Assembly (NCBI GenBank): GCA_964395975.1
Contig: CAYNBZ010000014.1
Coordinates: forward strand, 1 to 45,504
Direction: 5' to 3'
From: Avimuribaculum sp964395975
Lineage (GTDB): Bacteria > Bacteroidota > Bacteroidia > Bacteroidales > Muribaculaceae
DNA: 45,504 nucleotides
This document shows positions 34,709-43,403 of this stretch, piece after piece. Under the pieces are notes generated by a model. That model was not told where the DNA came from and did no database searches. It worked only from the letters and a program-made list of their open reading frames with translations. Position 1 is the first letter of the stretch, and every line of letters starts with the position of its first letter. The position numbers and the translations under genes were made by a program.

Positions 34709-35578
34709 ATGAATAAAAATCTGCATAATAATGCCGTGTTACTGATGCACTGCCCCGACCAACCCGGCATACTTGCCTCGTTAACGGAGTTTATCAATAC
34801 AAATGGTGGCAATATATTATATCTCGACCAATACGTTGACCGTGTCAATGCCATATTTTATATGCGTGTAGAGTGGGATTTGGATAATTTTCTAATACCC
34901 AAAGACAAAATTAATGATTATGTTTACACTCTTTACGCACAAAGGTATAATATGGAATTCAGCGTGTCCTTTACAGACAAACCTCAACGCATGGCTATAT
35001 TTGTTTCAAAAATGTCACATTGCCTTTATGATATTTTAGCACGATACACCGCCGGAGACTGGGATGTAGAAGTCCCACTTATCATCAGCAACCATCCCGA
35101 CCTTGAAATTGTAGGCAAGCAGTTCAATATTCCATACTATATCATACCGGTCAACCGAGACAATAAAGCCGAGATGGAAGCAAAGGAGTTTCAATTGCTC
35201 GAAGAACATAACATAGATTTTGTAGTACTTGCCCGATACATGCAAGTGTTGTCGGAAGATTTCATCAATCGCTATCCCAACCGTATCATCAACATACATC
35301 ACTCGTTCCTACCGGCTTTTGTAGGTGCCAAGCCATACCATGCAGCTTATGAACGTGGCGTAAAATTGATAGGAGCCACAAGCCACTATGTCACCTCTGA
35401 ACTTGATGCCGGTCCCATCATTGAACAAGATATCGTAAGAATTACGCACAAGGACACCGTGGCCGACCTCATTCATAAAGGGCGCGACCTTGAAAAAATA
35501 GTCCTTTCACGCGCCGTTGAGAAACATATCCAACGCAAAATATTGTCGTTCCGGAACAAAACCATCGTATTCAGTTAA
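34709..35578 (+). CDS. purU: Formyltetrahydrofolate deformylase
   Basis: A 289-residue cytoplasmic hydrolase that turns 10-formyltetrahydrofolate into formate and tetrahydrofolate. An ACT domain (about 7-90, LLMHCPDQPGILASLTEFIN) precedes a formyltransferase-like domain (about 93-289) with catalytic residues Asn195 and His197 in INIHHSFLP and Asp233 in ELDAGPIIEQ. ATG 34709 gives the family length; an upstream TTG frame precedes the promoter. It begins the block purU-hisH-hisA-hisF with only 6 bases before hisH, linking one-carbon folate turnover to histidine synthesis genes, which consume purine nucleotide carbon. Confidence 0.93.
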   Translation: MNKNLHNNAVLLMHCPDQPGILASLTEFINTNGGNILYLDQYVDRVNAIFYMRVEWDLDNFLIPKDKINDYVYTLYAQRYNMEFSVSFTDKPQRMAIFVSKMSHCLYDILARYTAGDWDVEVPLIISNHPDLEIVGKQFNIPYYIIPVNRDNKAEMEAKEFQLLEEHNIDFVVLARYMQVLSEDFINRYPNRIINIHHSFLPAFVGAKPYHAAYERGVKLIGATSHYVTSELDAGPIIEQDIVRITHKDTVADLIHKGRDLEKIVLSRAVEKHIQRKILSFRNKTIVFS

Positions 35579-35584
35579 CTGCTT

Positions 35585-36178
35585 ATGAGTACGGTAATCA
35601 TAAAATACAATGCAGGAAACGTGTTCTCGGTACAATGTGCATTACAACGGTTGGGCGTGGAATCGATGGTTACCGATAACAAGAATGAAATATGCAATGC
35701 ACAACGAGTGATTTTTCCCGGAGTGGGCGAAGCTTCGACTGCAATGCAATATCTGCGCAAGCATAATCTGGATACCATAATCAAATCATTGCAATGTCCT
35801 GTACTCGGCATCTGCATAGGGATGCAATTGCTATGCAAGCACTCACAAGAAGGAGATACCGACTGCATAGGAGTTTTTGACACTGAAATACAACGTTTTG
35901 ATAACAGCACCAATACCGACTTGAAAATTCCGCAAGTAGGATGGAACACGATTACCATACCGCACAATAGTTTCATTCCTCAAGAACTCAACCAACAATA
36001 CGTGTATTTTGTACACAGCTATTATGCACCTCTATGCGATAACACAGCAGCAGTTTCCGACTATATCTCCCCTTATAGTGCAGCGTTGCAGAAAGACAAT
36101 TTTTATGCAACCCAATTCCATCCCGAAAAAAGTGGAAGTGCCGGTGAAATGATATTAAAAAAATTTTTGGAGCTATGA
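35585..36178 (+). CDS. hisH: Imidazole glycerol phosphate synthase, glutamine amidotransferase subunit
   Basis: A 197-residue class I glutaminase subunit that makes ammonia and channels it to HisF. The catalytic triad is Cys77 in GICIGMQLL, His179 and Glu181 in QFHPEKSG. The opening YNAGNVFSVQCALQRLG and VIFPGVGEA are typical. It lies 6 bases after purU and overlaps hisA by 4 bases (ATGA), consistent with coupled translation. Confidence 0.96.
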   Translation: MSTVIIKYNAGNVFSVQCALQRLGVESMVTDNKNEICNAQRVIFPGVGEASTAMQYLRKHNLDTIIKSLQCPVLGICIGMQLLCKHSQEGDTDCIGVFDTEIQRFDNSTNTDLKIPQVGWNTITIPHNSFIPQELNQQYVYFVHSYYAPLCDNTAAVSDYISPYSAALQKDNFYATQFHPEKSGSAGEMILKKFLEL

Positions 36179-36912
36179 TAAACATAATTCCTGCCATCGA
36201 TATAATTGATGGCAAATGCGTCAGACTGACACAAGGCGACTATAACAAGCTATCGGAATATGGCAATCCTCTCGACTTAGCTCTTGCCTTCGAGGATGCC
36301 GGCTGCAAGCGACTGCATCTTGTTGACCTCGATGGAGCCAAAGCAAGCCATATCATCAACTATAAGATACTTGAAACACTTGCAACGCGCACACAGTTGG
36401 TGATAGACTTTGGTGGAGGGATAAAAAACGACGATGACATAAGAATTGCTTTTAACAGTGGTGCTTCTATAGTCACAGGTGGGAGCGTTGCCGTCAAGCG
36501 ACCCGAAATATTCCTAAGTTGGCTGTCAAAATATGGCAGTGACCGTGTAATACTCGGAGCCGATGCACGAAACGGCAAAATTGCAACTGACGGTTGGCAA
36601 AAAAACAGTGATTACGAAATAATCGATTTTATTGGCGAATACATCAGCAAAGGTGTTTCTCAGACCATTTGCACAGACATAAGTTGCGATGGCACTTTGC
36701 AAGGCCCATCCATAGAATTATACAAAAAAATAATCGAATACTACCCCGACTTAAACGTGATTGCAAGTGGGGGTGTCGGCTCAATGTCAGATGTCGAACA
36801 GCTCAACGACATCGGCATCAGACAAGTCATTGTTGGGAAAGCCATCTACGAGAACAAAATCACATTAAAGGAAATAGAATCGTTAAATGTAAGTAATCGA
36901 TATGCTTGCTAA
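36175..36912 (+). CDS. hisA: ProFAR isomerase (1-(5-phosphoribosyl)-AICAR imine isomerase)
   Basis: A 245-residue (beta/alpha)8 enzyme of histidine synthesis that opens the ribose ring of ProFAR to PRFAR. The catalytic Asp9 is in IPAIDIIDGKCVRL and Asp130 in LGADARNGKIATDGW; phosphate-binding loops are DFGGGIKND (78-86) and IASGGVGSMSD. It overlaps hisH by 4 bases and hisF by 11, so the three genes are translationally coupled. Confidence 0.96.
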   Translation: MINIIPAIDIIDGKCVRLTQGDYNKLSEYGNPLDLALAFEDAGCKRLHLVDLDGAKASHIINYKILETLATRTQLVIDFGGGIKNDDDIRIAFNSGASIVTGGSVAVKRPEIFLSWLSKYGSDRVILGADARNGKIATDGWQKNSDYEIIDFIGEYISKGVSQTICTDISCDGTLQGPSIELYKKIIEYYPDLNVIASGGVGSMSDVEQLNDIGIRQVIVGKAIYENKITLKEIESLNVSNRYAC

Positions 36913-37657
36913 ACGCATAATACCCTGTTTAGATGTGAAAGACGGCATGACCGTCAAAGGTGTAAACTTCGTCAACTTCCGCTCGGCAGGTGATCCCGTG
37001 GAACTTGGGAAACGTTACAGCGACGAAGGTGCTGATGAACTTGTCTATCTCGATATCACTGCTTCATACGAAGGACGCAAAACGTTTGTCGAACTGGTAA
37101 GACGTGTAGCACAAACCGTCAACATACCGTTCACCGTGGGCGGTGGGATAAGTTCGGTTAGCGATGTCGATACATTGCTTGACAACGGAGCTGACAAGGT
37201 TTCGATTAATAGTTCGGCTCTCAATCGTCCACAGTTAATCAATGAAATTGCACGGCAATTCGGCAACCAAGTGTGTGTGGTTGCAATCGATGCCAAATTT
37301 ATAGACGGCAAATGGATATGCCATGAAAAAGGCGGCCACAAAGCCACTAACCGTACGCTTTATGAGTGGGCTCACGAAGCGCAAGAACGTGGAGCGGGAG
37401 AAATATTGTTTACAAGCATGGATCATGATGGGGTAAAAAACGGATATGCCTGCGAAGCACTTGCTCAATTGCACGACCATCTGCAAATACCCGTCATTGC
37501 ATCCGGTGGATGCGGTCGGTCTGAACACATATCCGACGCTTTCAAATATGGCAAAGCCGATGCAGCTCTTGCCGCTAGCGTTTTCCACTTCGGCGAGATA
37601 CATATTCCCGATTTAAAACAATATTTGCATTCACAAGGCTTACAAATCAGAATTTAG
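36902..37657 (+). CDS. hisF: Imidazole glycerol phosphate synthase, cyclase subunit
   Basis: A 251-residue (beta/alpha)8 cyclase that uses ammonia from HisH to form imidazole glycerol phosphate and AICAR. Asp11 in IIPCLDVKDG and Asp130 in VVAIDAKFIDGKW are the catalytic pair; FTVGGGISSVSD and IASGGCGRSEHI bind phosphate. It overlaps hisA by 11 bases. The usual next gene, hisI/hisIE, is not present; transketolase with its own promoter follows instead, so the final part of the his pathway is encoded elsewhere. Confidence 0.96.
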   Translation: MLAKRIIPCLDVKDGMTVKGVNFVNFRSAGDPVELGKRYSDEGADELVYLDITASYEGRKTFVELVRRVAQTVNIPFTVGGGISSVSDVDTLLDNGADKVSINSSALNRPQLINEIARQFGNQVCVVAIDAKFIDGKWICHEKGGHKATNRTLYEWAHEAQERGAGEILFTSMDHDGVKNGYACEALAQLHDHLQIPVIASGGCGRSEHISDAFKYGKADAALAASVFHFGEIHIPDLKQYLHSQGLQIRI

Positions 37658-37742
37658 CGTACGGATAAGAATGGTAATGTGCATATAGCCCTGACACTTG
37701 AAATAAATTTTCTATTGTTGGGGTACAATAACGACAAAACAG

Positions 37743-37774
37743 TTTCTTTTACTAAACAAATTTTAGTACTTTTG
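37743..37774 (+). promoter_or_regulatory. Promoter of transketolase
   Basis: TACTTTTG (37767-37774) is an exact -7 box; TTTC at 37743-37746 sits 20 bases upstream as an imperfect -33 box. The leader would be about 24 bases. Confidence 0.65.
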
Positions 37775-37803
37775 CAATATATAACATAACAACAATAAGG
37801 TCT

Positions 37804-39816
37804 ATGAACGACAGCAAATTGATGACGCGTGCCGCCGATAACATACGCATTTTATCGGTTGCCATGGTCGAAAAAGCCAAATCGGGACATCCCGGAGGTG
37901 CTATGGGTGGAGCCGACTTCATAAACGTGCTTTTCTCGGAATTTATGATTTACGATCCCGAAAATCCCTATTGGGAAGGACGTGACCGCTTTTTTCTCGA
38001 CCCCGGTCATATGTCGCCCATGCTATATTCAGTACTCGCCATGGCTGGGAAATACACAATTGACGACATCAAAACATTCCGTCAATGGGGTTCGCTATGT
38101 CCGGGACATCCCGAACTTGACGTAAAGCATGGCATCGAAAACACATCGGGACCACTCGGGCAAGGGCATTGTTATGCCGTTGGTGCCGCAATAGCTGCCA
38201 AATTCCTTGCTGCCCGCCTCGGCAACGAAGTAATGGAGCAGACCATATATGCTTATATTTCCGACGGGGGTATTCAAGAAGAAATTTCACAAGGAGCAGG
38301 AAGAATAGCCGGAACTCTTGGATTGGATAACCTTGTGATGTTCTACGATGCAAACGACATACAACTTTCAACCACATGCCATGCGGTTTCCAATGAGGAC
38401 GTTGCAATGAAATACCGTTCATGGGACTGGTACGTCATAGAGATTGACGGAAATAATCCCGATGAAATACGCCAAGCCTTGCAGAAGGCCAAAGCCGAGA
38501 AAGAACGCCCCACACTAATAATTGGCAATACCGTGATGGGAAAAGGTGCATTAAAGGCTGATGGCACAAGCTATGAGCATGATTGCGGCACACACGGAGC
38601 TCCCCTCGGAAACGGTGCTTACATCAATACGATAAAGAATCTCGGAGGTGACCTCGACAATCCATTTATAATATTCCCCGAAGTGCAAGAACTTTATGAC
38701 CGCCGTAAGGCAGAATTAAAGGAAATAGTTGCCGGGAAATATGCGGCAAAGGCAATATGGGAAAAAGAGAATCCCAAATTGGCTGCAAAATTGAAATTTT
38801 TCTTCAGTGGTAAAATCCCCGAAATTGATTGGGATACCATTAAGCAGAAGGCCGGCGGTCCTACCCGTGCAGGTTCGGCTGTTGTGCTTGGCGTACTTGC
38901 CGAACAGATCGAAAACATGATTTGTTCATCAGCCGACTTATGCAATTCCGATAAGACCGAAGGATTCTTGAATAAAACCCACGCATTTGCCAAAGGAGAT
39001 TTTTCGGGAGCATTCCTTCAAGCCGGTGTCGCCGAGTTGACAATGGCATGCTGCTGCATAGGTATGGCATTGCATGGAGGTGTTATCGCATCTTGCGGCA
39101 CATTTTTTGTCTTTTCCGATTATATGAAACCTGCCATACGCATGGCTGCACTGATGGAGTTGCCAGTAAAATTCATTTGGTCGCACGATGCATTCCGCGT
39201 AGGAGAAGACGGACCCACACACCAACCCATAGAGCAGGAAGCTCAGATAAGGCTACTTGAAAAATTGCAAAACCATAGTGGGCATAACTCCATGCTCGTG
39301 TTACGTCCTGCCGATGTAGATGAAGCTACACAAGCATGGCGACTTGCAATGGAAAACACCAATTCACCAACAGGGCTTATATTCTCGCGTCAAAATGTGG
39401 ATAATCTACCTCAAGGGAATGATTACAAACTCACCGCCAAAGGTGCATATATAGTTGCGGGCTCAGATGAAAATCCCGATGTAACACTTGTAGCCAGCGG
39501 TTCAGAGGTATCCACGCTTGTGGCAGGTGCTGCATTGTTGCGCAACGACGGCATCAGGGTACGCATTGTTTCAGTTCCGTCTGAAGGACTATTCCGCACT
39601 CAAAGCAAAGAATATCAAGAAAGTGTTATCCCGAGCGAAGGTAAGATATTCGGTCTCACTGCAGGAATGCCTGTAACATTACAAGGTCTTGTCGGCAACC
39701 ACGGCAAAATTTGGGGACTCAACTACTTCGGCTATTCTGCACCCTACAAAACGCTTGACGAAAAATTCGGTTTTACGGCTCAAAATGTTTACAAGCAAGT
39801 GAAGTCTATGATATAA
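37804..39816 (+). CDS. tkt: Transketolase
   Basis: A 670-residue thiamine-diphosphate enzyme that moves two-carbon ketol groups between sugar phosphates in the pentose phosphate pathway. Key parts are KSGHPGG (26-32, His29), PGH (67-69), GPLGQG (116-121), the thiamine-diphosphate signature starting ISDGGIQEE (152-160) and ending near Asn184, and VAELTMACCCIGMALHGG with the cofactor-activating Glu. The Pyr domain FFVFSDYMKPAIRMAAL and the C-terminal domain complete the normal length. The protein acts as a cytoplasmic dimer. It has its own promoter and terminator. Confidence 0.96.
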   Translation: MNDSKLMTRAADNIRILSVAMVEKAKSGHPGGAMGGADFINVLFSEFMIYDPENPYWEGRDRFFLDPGHMSPMLYSVLAMAGKYTIDDIKTFRQWGSLCPGHPELDVKHGIENTSGPLGQGHCYAVGAAIAAKFLAARLGNEVMEQTIYAYISDGGIQEEISQGAGRIAGTLGLDNLVMFYDANDIQLSTTCHAVSNEDVAMKYRSWDWYVIEIDGNNPDEIRQALQKAKAEKERPTLIIGNTVMGKGALKADGTSYEHDCGTHGAPLGNGAYINTIKNLGGDLDNPFIIFPEVQELYDRRKAELKEIVAGKYAAKAIWEKENPKLAAKLKFFFSGKIPEIDWDTIKQKAGGPTRAGSAVVLGVLAEQIENMICSSADLCNSDKTEGFLNKTHAFAKGDFSGAFLQAGVAELTMACCCIGMALHGGVIASCGTFFVFSDYMKPAIRMAALMELPVKFIWSHDAFRVGEDGPTHQPIEQEAQIRLLEKLQNHSGHNSMLVLRPADVDEATQAWRLAMENTNSPTGLIFSRQNVDNLPQGNDYKLTAKGAYIVAGSDENPDVTLVASGSEVSTLVAGAALLRNDGIRVRIVSVPSEGLFRTQSKEYQESVIPSEGKIFGLTAGMPVTLQGLVGNHGKIWGLNYFGYSAPYKTLDEKFGFTAQNVYKQVKSMI

Positions 39817-39844
39817 CAAATACAACGGCCTCAACCATTCTGTT

Positions 39845-39886
39845 AACGGGAAATACCACATCGCATGGTATTCCCCGTTCGTTTTT
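39845..39886 (+). terminator. Transketolase terminator
   Basis: A 14-bp stem with one mismatch (aacgggaaatacca at 39845-39858 with 39866-39879) is followed by G and TTTTT. Confidence 0.88.
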
Positions 39887-39925
39887 ATCATTCAGCTCCT
39901 TTTTCCGTAAGCATTTCCCTGCCTC

Positions 39926-39958
39926 AAAAAAAACCGGCTACCTCGCAAAGGCAACCGG
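39926..39958 (-). terminator. Minus-strand terminator, third of a tandem set
   Basis: On the minus strand CCGGTTGCC pairs with GGTAGCCGG (two G-U pairs) and is followed by eight T (39933-39926). No minus-strand gene lies between it and the next terminator, so it may end a small RNA. Confidence 0.75.
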
Positions 39959-40055
39959 CACAAAGTAAACACGGAAATTATAATTTTATTTTGTCTAAAA
40001 TCCCTTTGTGTAACACTTGTTAAAACAAGATTTGTAGCAGTTTAAGGTTAATTTC

Positions 40056-40081
40056 AAAAAAAGTCTATGTTATTCATAGAC
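40056..40081 (-). terminator. Minus-strand terminator, second of a tandem set
   Basis: A perfect 7-bp stem GTCTATG / CATAGAC (40063-40069 and 40075-40081) is followed on the minus strand by seven T (40062-40056). Confidence 0.8.
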
Positions 40082-40116
40082 CGAGCTTTATCGAACATTA
40101 TTCTTTTCTCACAAGA

Positions 40117-40148
40117 AAAATAATGCAGCCTCGTTGTTCATAGGCTGC
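40117..40148 (-). terminator. Terminator of the Lrp/AsnC gene, first of a tandem set
   Basis: GCAGCCT (minus, 40148-40142) pairs with AGGCTGC (40131-40125), followed by ATTATTTTTC on the minus strand. It lies 46 bases past the stop of the regulator gene. Confidence 0.8.
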
Positions 40149-40193
40149 ACAAATATACAAATTTTATTCTAAATACAAAAAATAAATCACACA

Positions 40194-40664
40194 TTATTCA
40201 TCCTCTTCGAAATTTACAGGAATTTCCCGTTTTAAACTCATTTCAAGAGAAATAAGTGTTTCGGTCGCAGTTACACCCGGTATATGTTGGATTTTATCGT
40301 TAAGCAATTCCATAAGATGCTGATTATCCCGTGCATACAATTTAATCAACATCGTATAGGGGCCTGTAGTAAAATGGCACTCCACCACTTCACGTATTTT
40401 CTCCAATTCCGGCACTGCGTCGCGGTACATCGAGCCACGTTCAAGTTTAACCCCAATATAAGTACATGTAGCATAACCAAGTACTTTGGGATTGACATTA
40501 TATCCCGACCCTGTGATGACATTCATGTCAATCATGCGTTGAATGCGCTGATGAATTGCAGCCCGAGACACTCCGCACTCGACAGCCACATCTTTCGATG
40601 GAATACGCGCATTCTTCATTATAATCTGTAAGATCTTGCGATCAAGGTTATCTATTTTTTCCAT
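40194..40664 (-). CDS. Lrp/AsnC-family transcriptional regulator
   Basis: A 156-residue DNA-binding regulator. The N-terminal winged helix-turn-helix is clear (about 3-60, LDRKILQIIMKNARIPSKDV, CGVSRAAIHQRIQRM) and the C-terminal effector-binding RAM domain follows (about 65-150, YIGVKLERGSM, TGPYTMLIKLYARDNQHL). Such proteins form octamers and respond to amino acids. The start at 40664 (MEKIDNLDRK) is chosen over an in-frame ATG 27 bases upstream, which precedes the usual length and lies within the promoter area. The target is unknown; neighbours give no clue. Confidence 0.9.
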   Translation of the reverse strand: MEKIDNLDRKILQIIMKNARIPSKDVAVECGVSRAAIHQRIQRMIDMNVITGSGYNVNPKVLGYATCTYIGVKLERGSMYRDAVPELEKIREVVECHFTTGPYTMLIKLYARDNQHLMELLNDKIQHIPGVTATETLISLEMSLKREIPVNFEEDE

Positions 40665-40688
40665 ATACAATTTAACATTTATAATATG

Positions 40689-40696
40689 CAAATATA
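40689..40696 (-). promoter_or_regulatory. -7 box of the Lrp/AsnC gene
   Basis: TATATTTG on the minus strand matches TAnnTTTG, giving a leader of about 20 bases. No -33 box at the usual spacing was seen. Confidence 0.5.
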
Positions 40697-40818
40697 TGGC
40701 ATTTTTTCAACAAAACACAGAATTAGATGGCAAAATGTCTAAAATACATCGCATATTAACTCTTTTTTATTCAGCATTACTTAACATGGTAATGGAAACG
40801 CATAATCAAGCCTCGTCG

Positions 40819-40870
40819 TAAAAAGCAACGGTTGCCGACAAAAGGAACACCCTCATGCTCGGCAACCGTT
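40819..40870 (-). terminator. Terminator of the FKBP operon
   Basis: A perfect 12-bp stem (aacggttgccga at 40827-40838 with its complement at 40859-40870) is followed on the minus strand by GCTTTTTACG. Confidence 0.88.
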
Positions 40871-40895
40871 AATATCATTTTCTATCGTACTTTGC

Positions 40896-41756
40896 CTATT
40901 TCTTAGACTTCGGTGGTTCGACACCCACAGTTTCAACCTCAAAAACAAGAGCTTCATTAGGTCCAATTTTCGAGCCACGACCATCAACACCGTAAGCTAA
41001 TTCTCCCGGGACATAAAGAATGTACGATGCACCCGGACTCATCATCAACAAACCTTCCTTAAATCCGGGAACTACACTTGTCACGCCCATGGCTCTTGCC
41101 TCTTTCGATTCATCAAATACCGTACCATCGATCTTGCTGCCTTTGTATTTCACCATAACTCGGTCGGTAGTCTTAAACTGTACGCCATTACCATTTTTTA
41201 TCACTTTGTACGCCAATCCGCTTTTGGTAACTTTCACATCGGGATCGTTATTTGCAATGCTATCAATAAATTGTTTGCCGGCAGCTTTGTTGGCAATAGC
41301 GCGCGGGTCACGTTCTTTTGCTACACGCATTTCTTTTTGCAACATCATGTTTACACGCCCTTGCAACATCATAGGGTTTACGGCCGAGTCACTCAAGAAT
41401 GCTCTCTTAAACTCCGACACCATTAGATATGTGTTAAGTTGTACATCGTTTTGTTCACGCAAATTCTTTGTCATGTCAATGATTTGCGCACCAACCATCA
41501 TGCCGCGGCGATAACTATCTTGTGTGGTATCAAGATTTACCGCCATCTCAAAACCACGCATGAATGCTTCTTTGTCGAATGTAGAATCACCTCTCGTAAA
41601 TTGGTCCGACATACCATATCCATACATTTCACCCATGGCCACGCTCAATGAATCAAGCGAGTTGCTTGGCTTGCCTTTATCGGCAGAGATACCATTGCAG
41701 CTTACCATTACCGACATTACGGCAACTGCGACTGCAAAAATCGAAATTTTTTTCAT
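40896..41756 (-). CDS. FKBP-type peptidyl-prolyl isomerase lipoprotein
   Basis: A 286-residue lipoprotein (lipobox VMVSC, Cys20). Residues about 30-155 form the helical FKBP N-terminal dimerisation domain (LDSLSVAMGEMYGYGMSDQ), and about 180-280 the catalytic FKBP domain (VMVKYKGSKIDGTVFDES, VVPGFKEGLLMMSPGASYILYVP, LAYGVDGRGSKIGPNEALVFEVE). It would speed proline isomerisation in folding exported proteins in the periplasm. It follows a cytoplasmic FKBP gene by 36 bases, so two isomerases for two compartments share one transcript. Confidence 0.92.
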   Translation of the reverse strand: MKKISIFAVAVAVMSVMVSCNGISADKGKPSNSLDSLSVAMGEMYGYGMSDQFTRGDSTFDKEAFMRGFEMAVNLDTTQDSYRRGMMVGAQIIDMTKNLREQNDVQLNTYLMVSEFKRAFLSDSAVNPMMLQGRVNMMLQKEMRVAKERDPRAIANKAAGKQFIDSIANNDPDVKVTKSGLAYKVIKNGNGVQFKTTDRVMVKYKGSKIDGTVFDESKEARAMGVTSVVPGFKEGLLMMSPGASYILYVPGELAYGVDGRGSKIGPNEALVFEVETVGVEPPKSKK

Positions 41757-41792
41757 TTTTTGATTTGTTTATTTATTTTCTATACCTGTTTT

Positions 41793-42377
41793 TTAGCCAA
41801 TCTTTATAAGTTGGATGTCAAAAATCAACGTCATGTTCGGCCCGATAATGCCACCGGCACCTTGCGGTCCGTAAGCAAGATCCGACGGGACAAAAATACG
41901 CCATTCAGCTCCGGGCTTCATCATCTGCAACGCTTCTACCCAACCGGGGATAACCTGCGACACTCCAAATGTTGATGGCTCTCCGCGCTCAACAGAGCTA
42001 TCAAATACACGTCCGTCGATTAATGCTCCCGTGTAATGCACGGTCACAGTGTCGGTCGGACGCGGAGATGCGCCTTCACCTTCTTTGATTATTTCATATT
42101 GCAATCCACTCGCCGTAGTATGTACTTCAGGGCGCTTGGCATTTTCAGAAAGATACTGCTCACCAGCACGCTTGTTTACGTCTTGCAACCTAGCTTCCAT
42201 CTCGGAAAAAAATTCATTCACTATACGTTTTGCCTCATCGGTTGACATTTGCGAGCTGTCGCTCTCATATGCAGCTTTCACTCCCGCAGCAAAATCTTCG
42301 TAATTCAATTTCTCAATACCCGAGCGCATGAAATTGCCTCCCATGCTAAGCCCCAAAGCATAGCTCAATTTATCCAT
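41793..42377 (-). CDS. FKBP-type peptidyl-prolyl isomerase without signal peptide
   Basis: A 194-residue prolyl isomerase of the FklB/FkpA layout: helical N-terminal domain (1-85, MDKLSYALGLSMGGNFMRSG) and catalytic domain (95-194, VHYTGALIDGRVFDSSVERG, VIPGWVEALQMMKPGAEWRIFVP, LAYGPQGAGGIIGPNMTLIFDI). There is no signal peptide or lipobox, so a cytoplasmic place is expected, unlike the neighbour at 40896. An exact TACCTTTG box lies upstream (42452-42459) and would start the two-gene operon with a leader of about 70 bases. Confidence 0.92.
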   Translation of the reverse strand: MDKLSYALGLSMGGNFMRSGIEKLNYEDFAAGVKAAYESDSSQMSTDEAKRIVNEFFSEMEARLQDVNKRAGEQYLSENAKRPEVHTTASGLQYEIIKEGEGASPRPTDTVTVHYTGALIDGRVFDSSVERGEPSTFGVSQVIPGWVEALQMMKPGAEWRIFVPSDLAYGPQGAGGIIGPNMTLIFDIQLIKIG

Positions 42378-42451
42378 ATATGTCTTATTACGTCCAACGA
42401 TTTTTACATCATCATAACCACATTACGACATACCGTCGCAAAATTCAGCTA

Positions 42452-42459
42452 CAAAGGTA
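42452..42459 (-). promoter_or_regulatory. -7 box of the FKBP operon
   Basis: TACCTTTG on the minus strand matches TAnnTTTG; no -33 box at the usual distance. Confidence 0.45.
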
Positions 42460-42503
42460 GAGTTAAATACAATTGCCGGCATTTTATTTTGAATAAAAAA
42501 TAT

Positions 42504-42511
42504 TAAATTTG
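42504..42511 (+). promoter_or_regulatory. -7 box of the sirtuin gene
   Basis: TAAATTTG matches TAnnTTTG, with only a T-rich -33 region about 18-20 bases upstream. It is divergent to the FKBP box 45 bases away. Confidence 0.5.
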
Positions 42512-42564
42512 CCACTACAACGTGAGAAAAAGACATCAACCAATTCATTCAATTAAAATAAATC

Positions 42565-43275
42565 ATGAAGAAATTAGTGGTTTCCACCGGAGCAGGCATA
42601 AGTGCCGAAAGCGGTCTGTCAACCTACCGTGATGCCGGCGGATTATGGGATAAATATCCTGTCATGCAGGTGACAAGTGCCGACGGGTTCCGCCACAACC
42701 CTGCCCTGATTCACAAATTCTATACCGAACTACGTGAGCAACTAATCAAATGCCAACCCAACGCAGCACACTATGGACTAAAAGAACTTGAAAAACATTT
42801 CGATGTAAGAATTATCACACAAAACGTGGATGACCTGCACGAGCGTGCCGGTAGTTCCCACGTGTTGCACTTGCATGGAGAACTGATGAAAGTGCGTTCA
42901 ATGACACATCCCGAGCGAGTGTATGACGTGCGCGACGTGACCGGAGAAAGCCTCGAAACGACACTTGACACACGCGACAAATACGGCGATCCCATACGTC
43001 CTCACATCGTGTTCTTCCAAGAACCCGTACCAAACTTCGAAACAGCTGCCGCACTATCCGAAGAGGCTGACATATTTGTCGTAATTGGCACATCGCTTGT
43101 GGTATATCCTGCAGCAAGCCTGATTTCATATGTGCGCCGCGGAGTTCCCATCTACTACATCGATCCACACCCTGCCAACACAGGTTCGCTTCACGTAAAC
43201 ATCATCCGCAAAAAAGCCACCGAAGGTGTGAACCACCTCATCAAGCTCCTGAGTGCCGAAGAGTCACCCTCATAG
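42565..43275 (+). CDS. SIR2-family NAD-dependent protein deacylase (class III-like)
   Basis: A 236-residue sirtuin that removes acyl groups from lysine using NAD. The Rossmann motifs VVSTGAGISAESGLSTYRD (5-23), TQNVDDLHERAG (85-96) and the catalytic His104 in LHLHGE (101-106) are intact, as is VVIGTSLVVYPAA. The usual four zinc Cys are absent: the region between RSMTHPERVYDVRDV and RPHIVFFQEPVP has none, as in other Bacteroidetes members. The Tyr-x-x-Arg pair that favours succinyl-lysine in CobB/SIRT5 reads Tyr53-Thr-Glu-Leu56 here (Arg follows at 57), so acyl preference is uncertain. Confidence 0.9.
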   Translation: MKKLVVSTGAGISAESGLSTYRDAGGLWDKYPVMQVTSADGFRHNPALIHKFYTELREQLIKCQPNAAHYGLKELEKHFDVRIITQNVDDLHERAGSSHVLHLHGELMKVRSMTHPERVYDVRDVTGESLETTLDTRDKYGDPIRPHIVFFQEPVPNFETAAALSEEADIFVVIGTSLVVYPAASLISYVRRGVPIYYIDPHPANTGSLHVNIIRKKATEGVNHLIKLLSAEESPS

Positions 43276-43298
43276 GAATTGCACAAAACAGCTTCTTT

Positions 43299-43330
43299 TT
43301 TGCATGTTTTTTGAAAATAACTTAACTTTG
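43299..43330 (+). promoter_or_regulatory. Consensus promoter of the phospholipid operon
   Basis: TTTG (43299-43302), 20 bases, TAACTTTG (43323-43330): an ideal match. The leader to the psd ATG would be about 68 bases. Confidence 0.8.
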
Positions 43331-43403
43331 TACTTACAAACGAGATACATTTTATCTCTCATTAACAACAAAATATTATCTTCTTAGCATATTGGCAAGA
43401 ACG

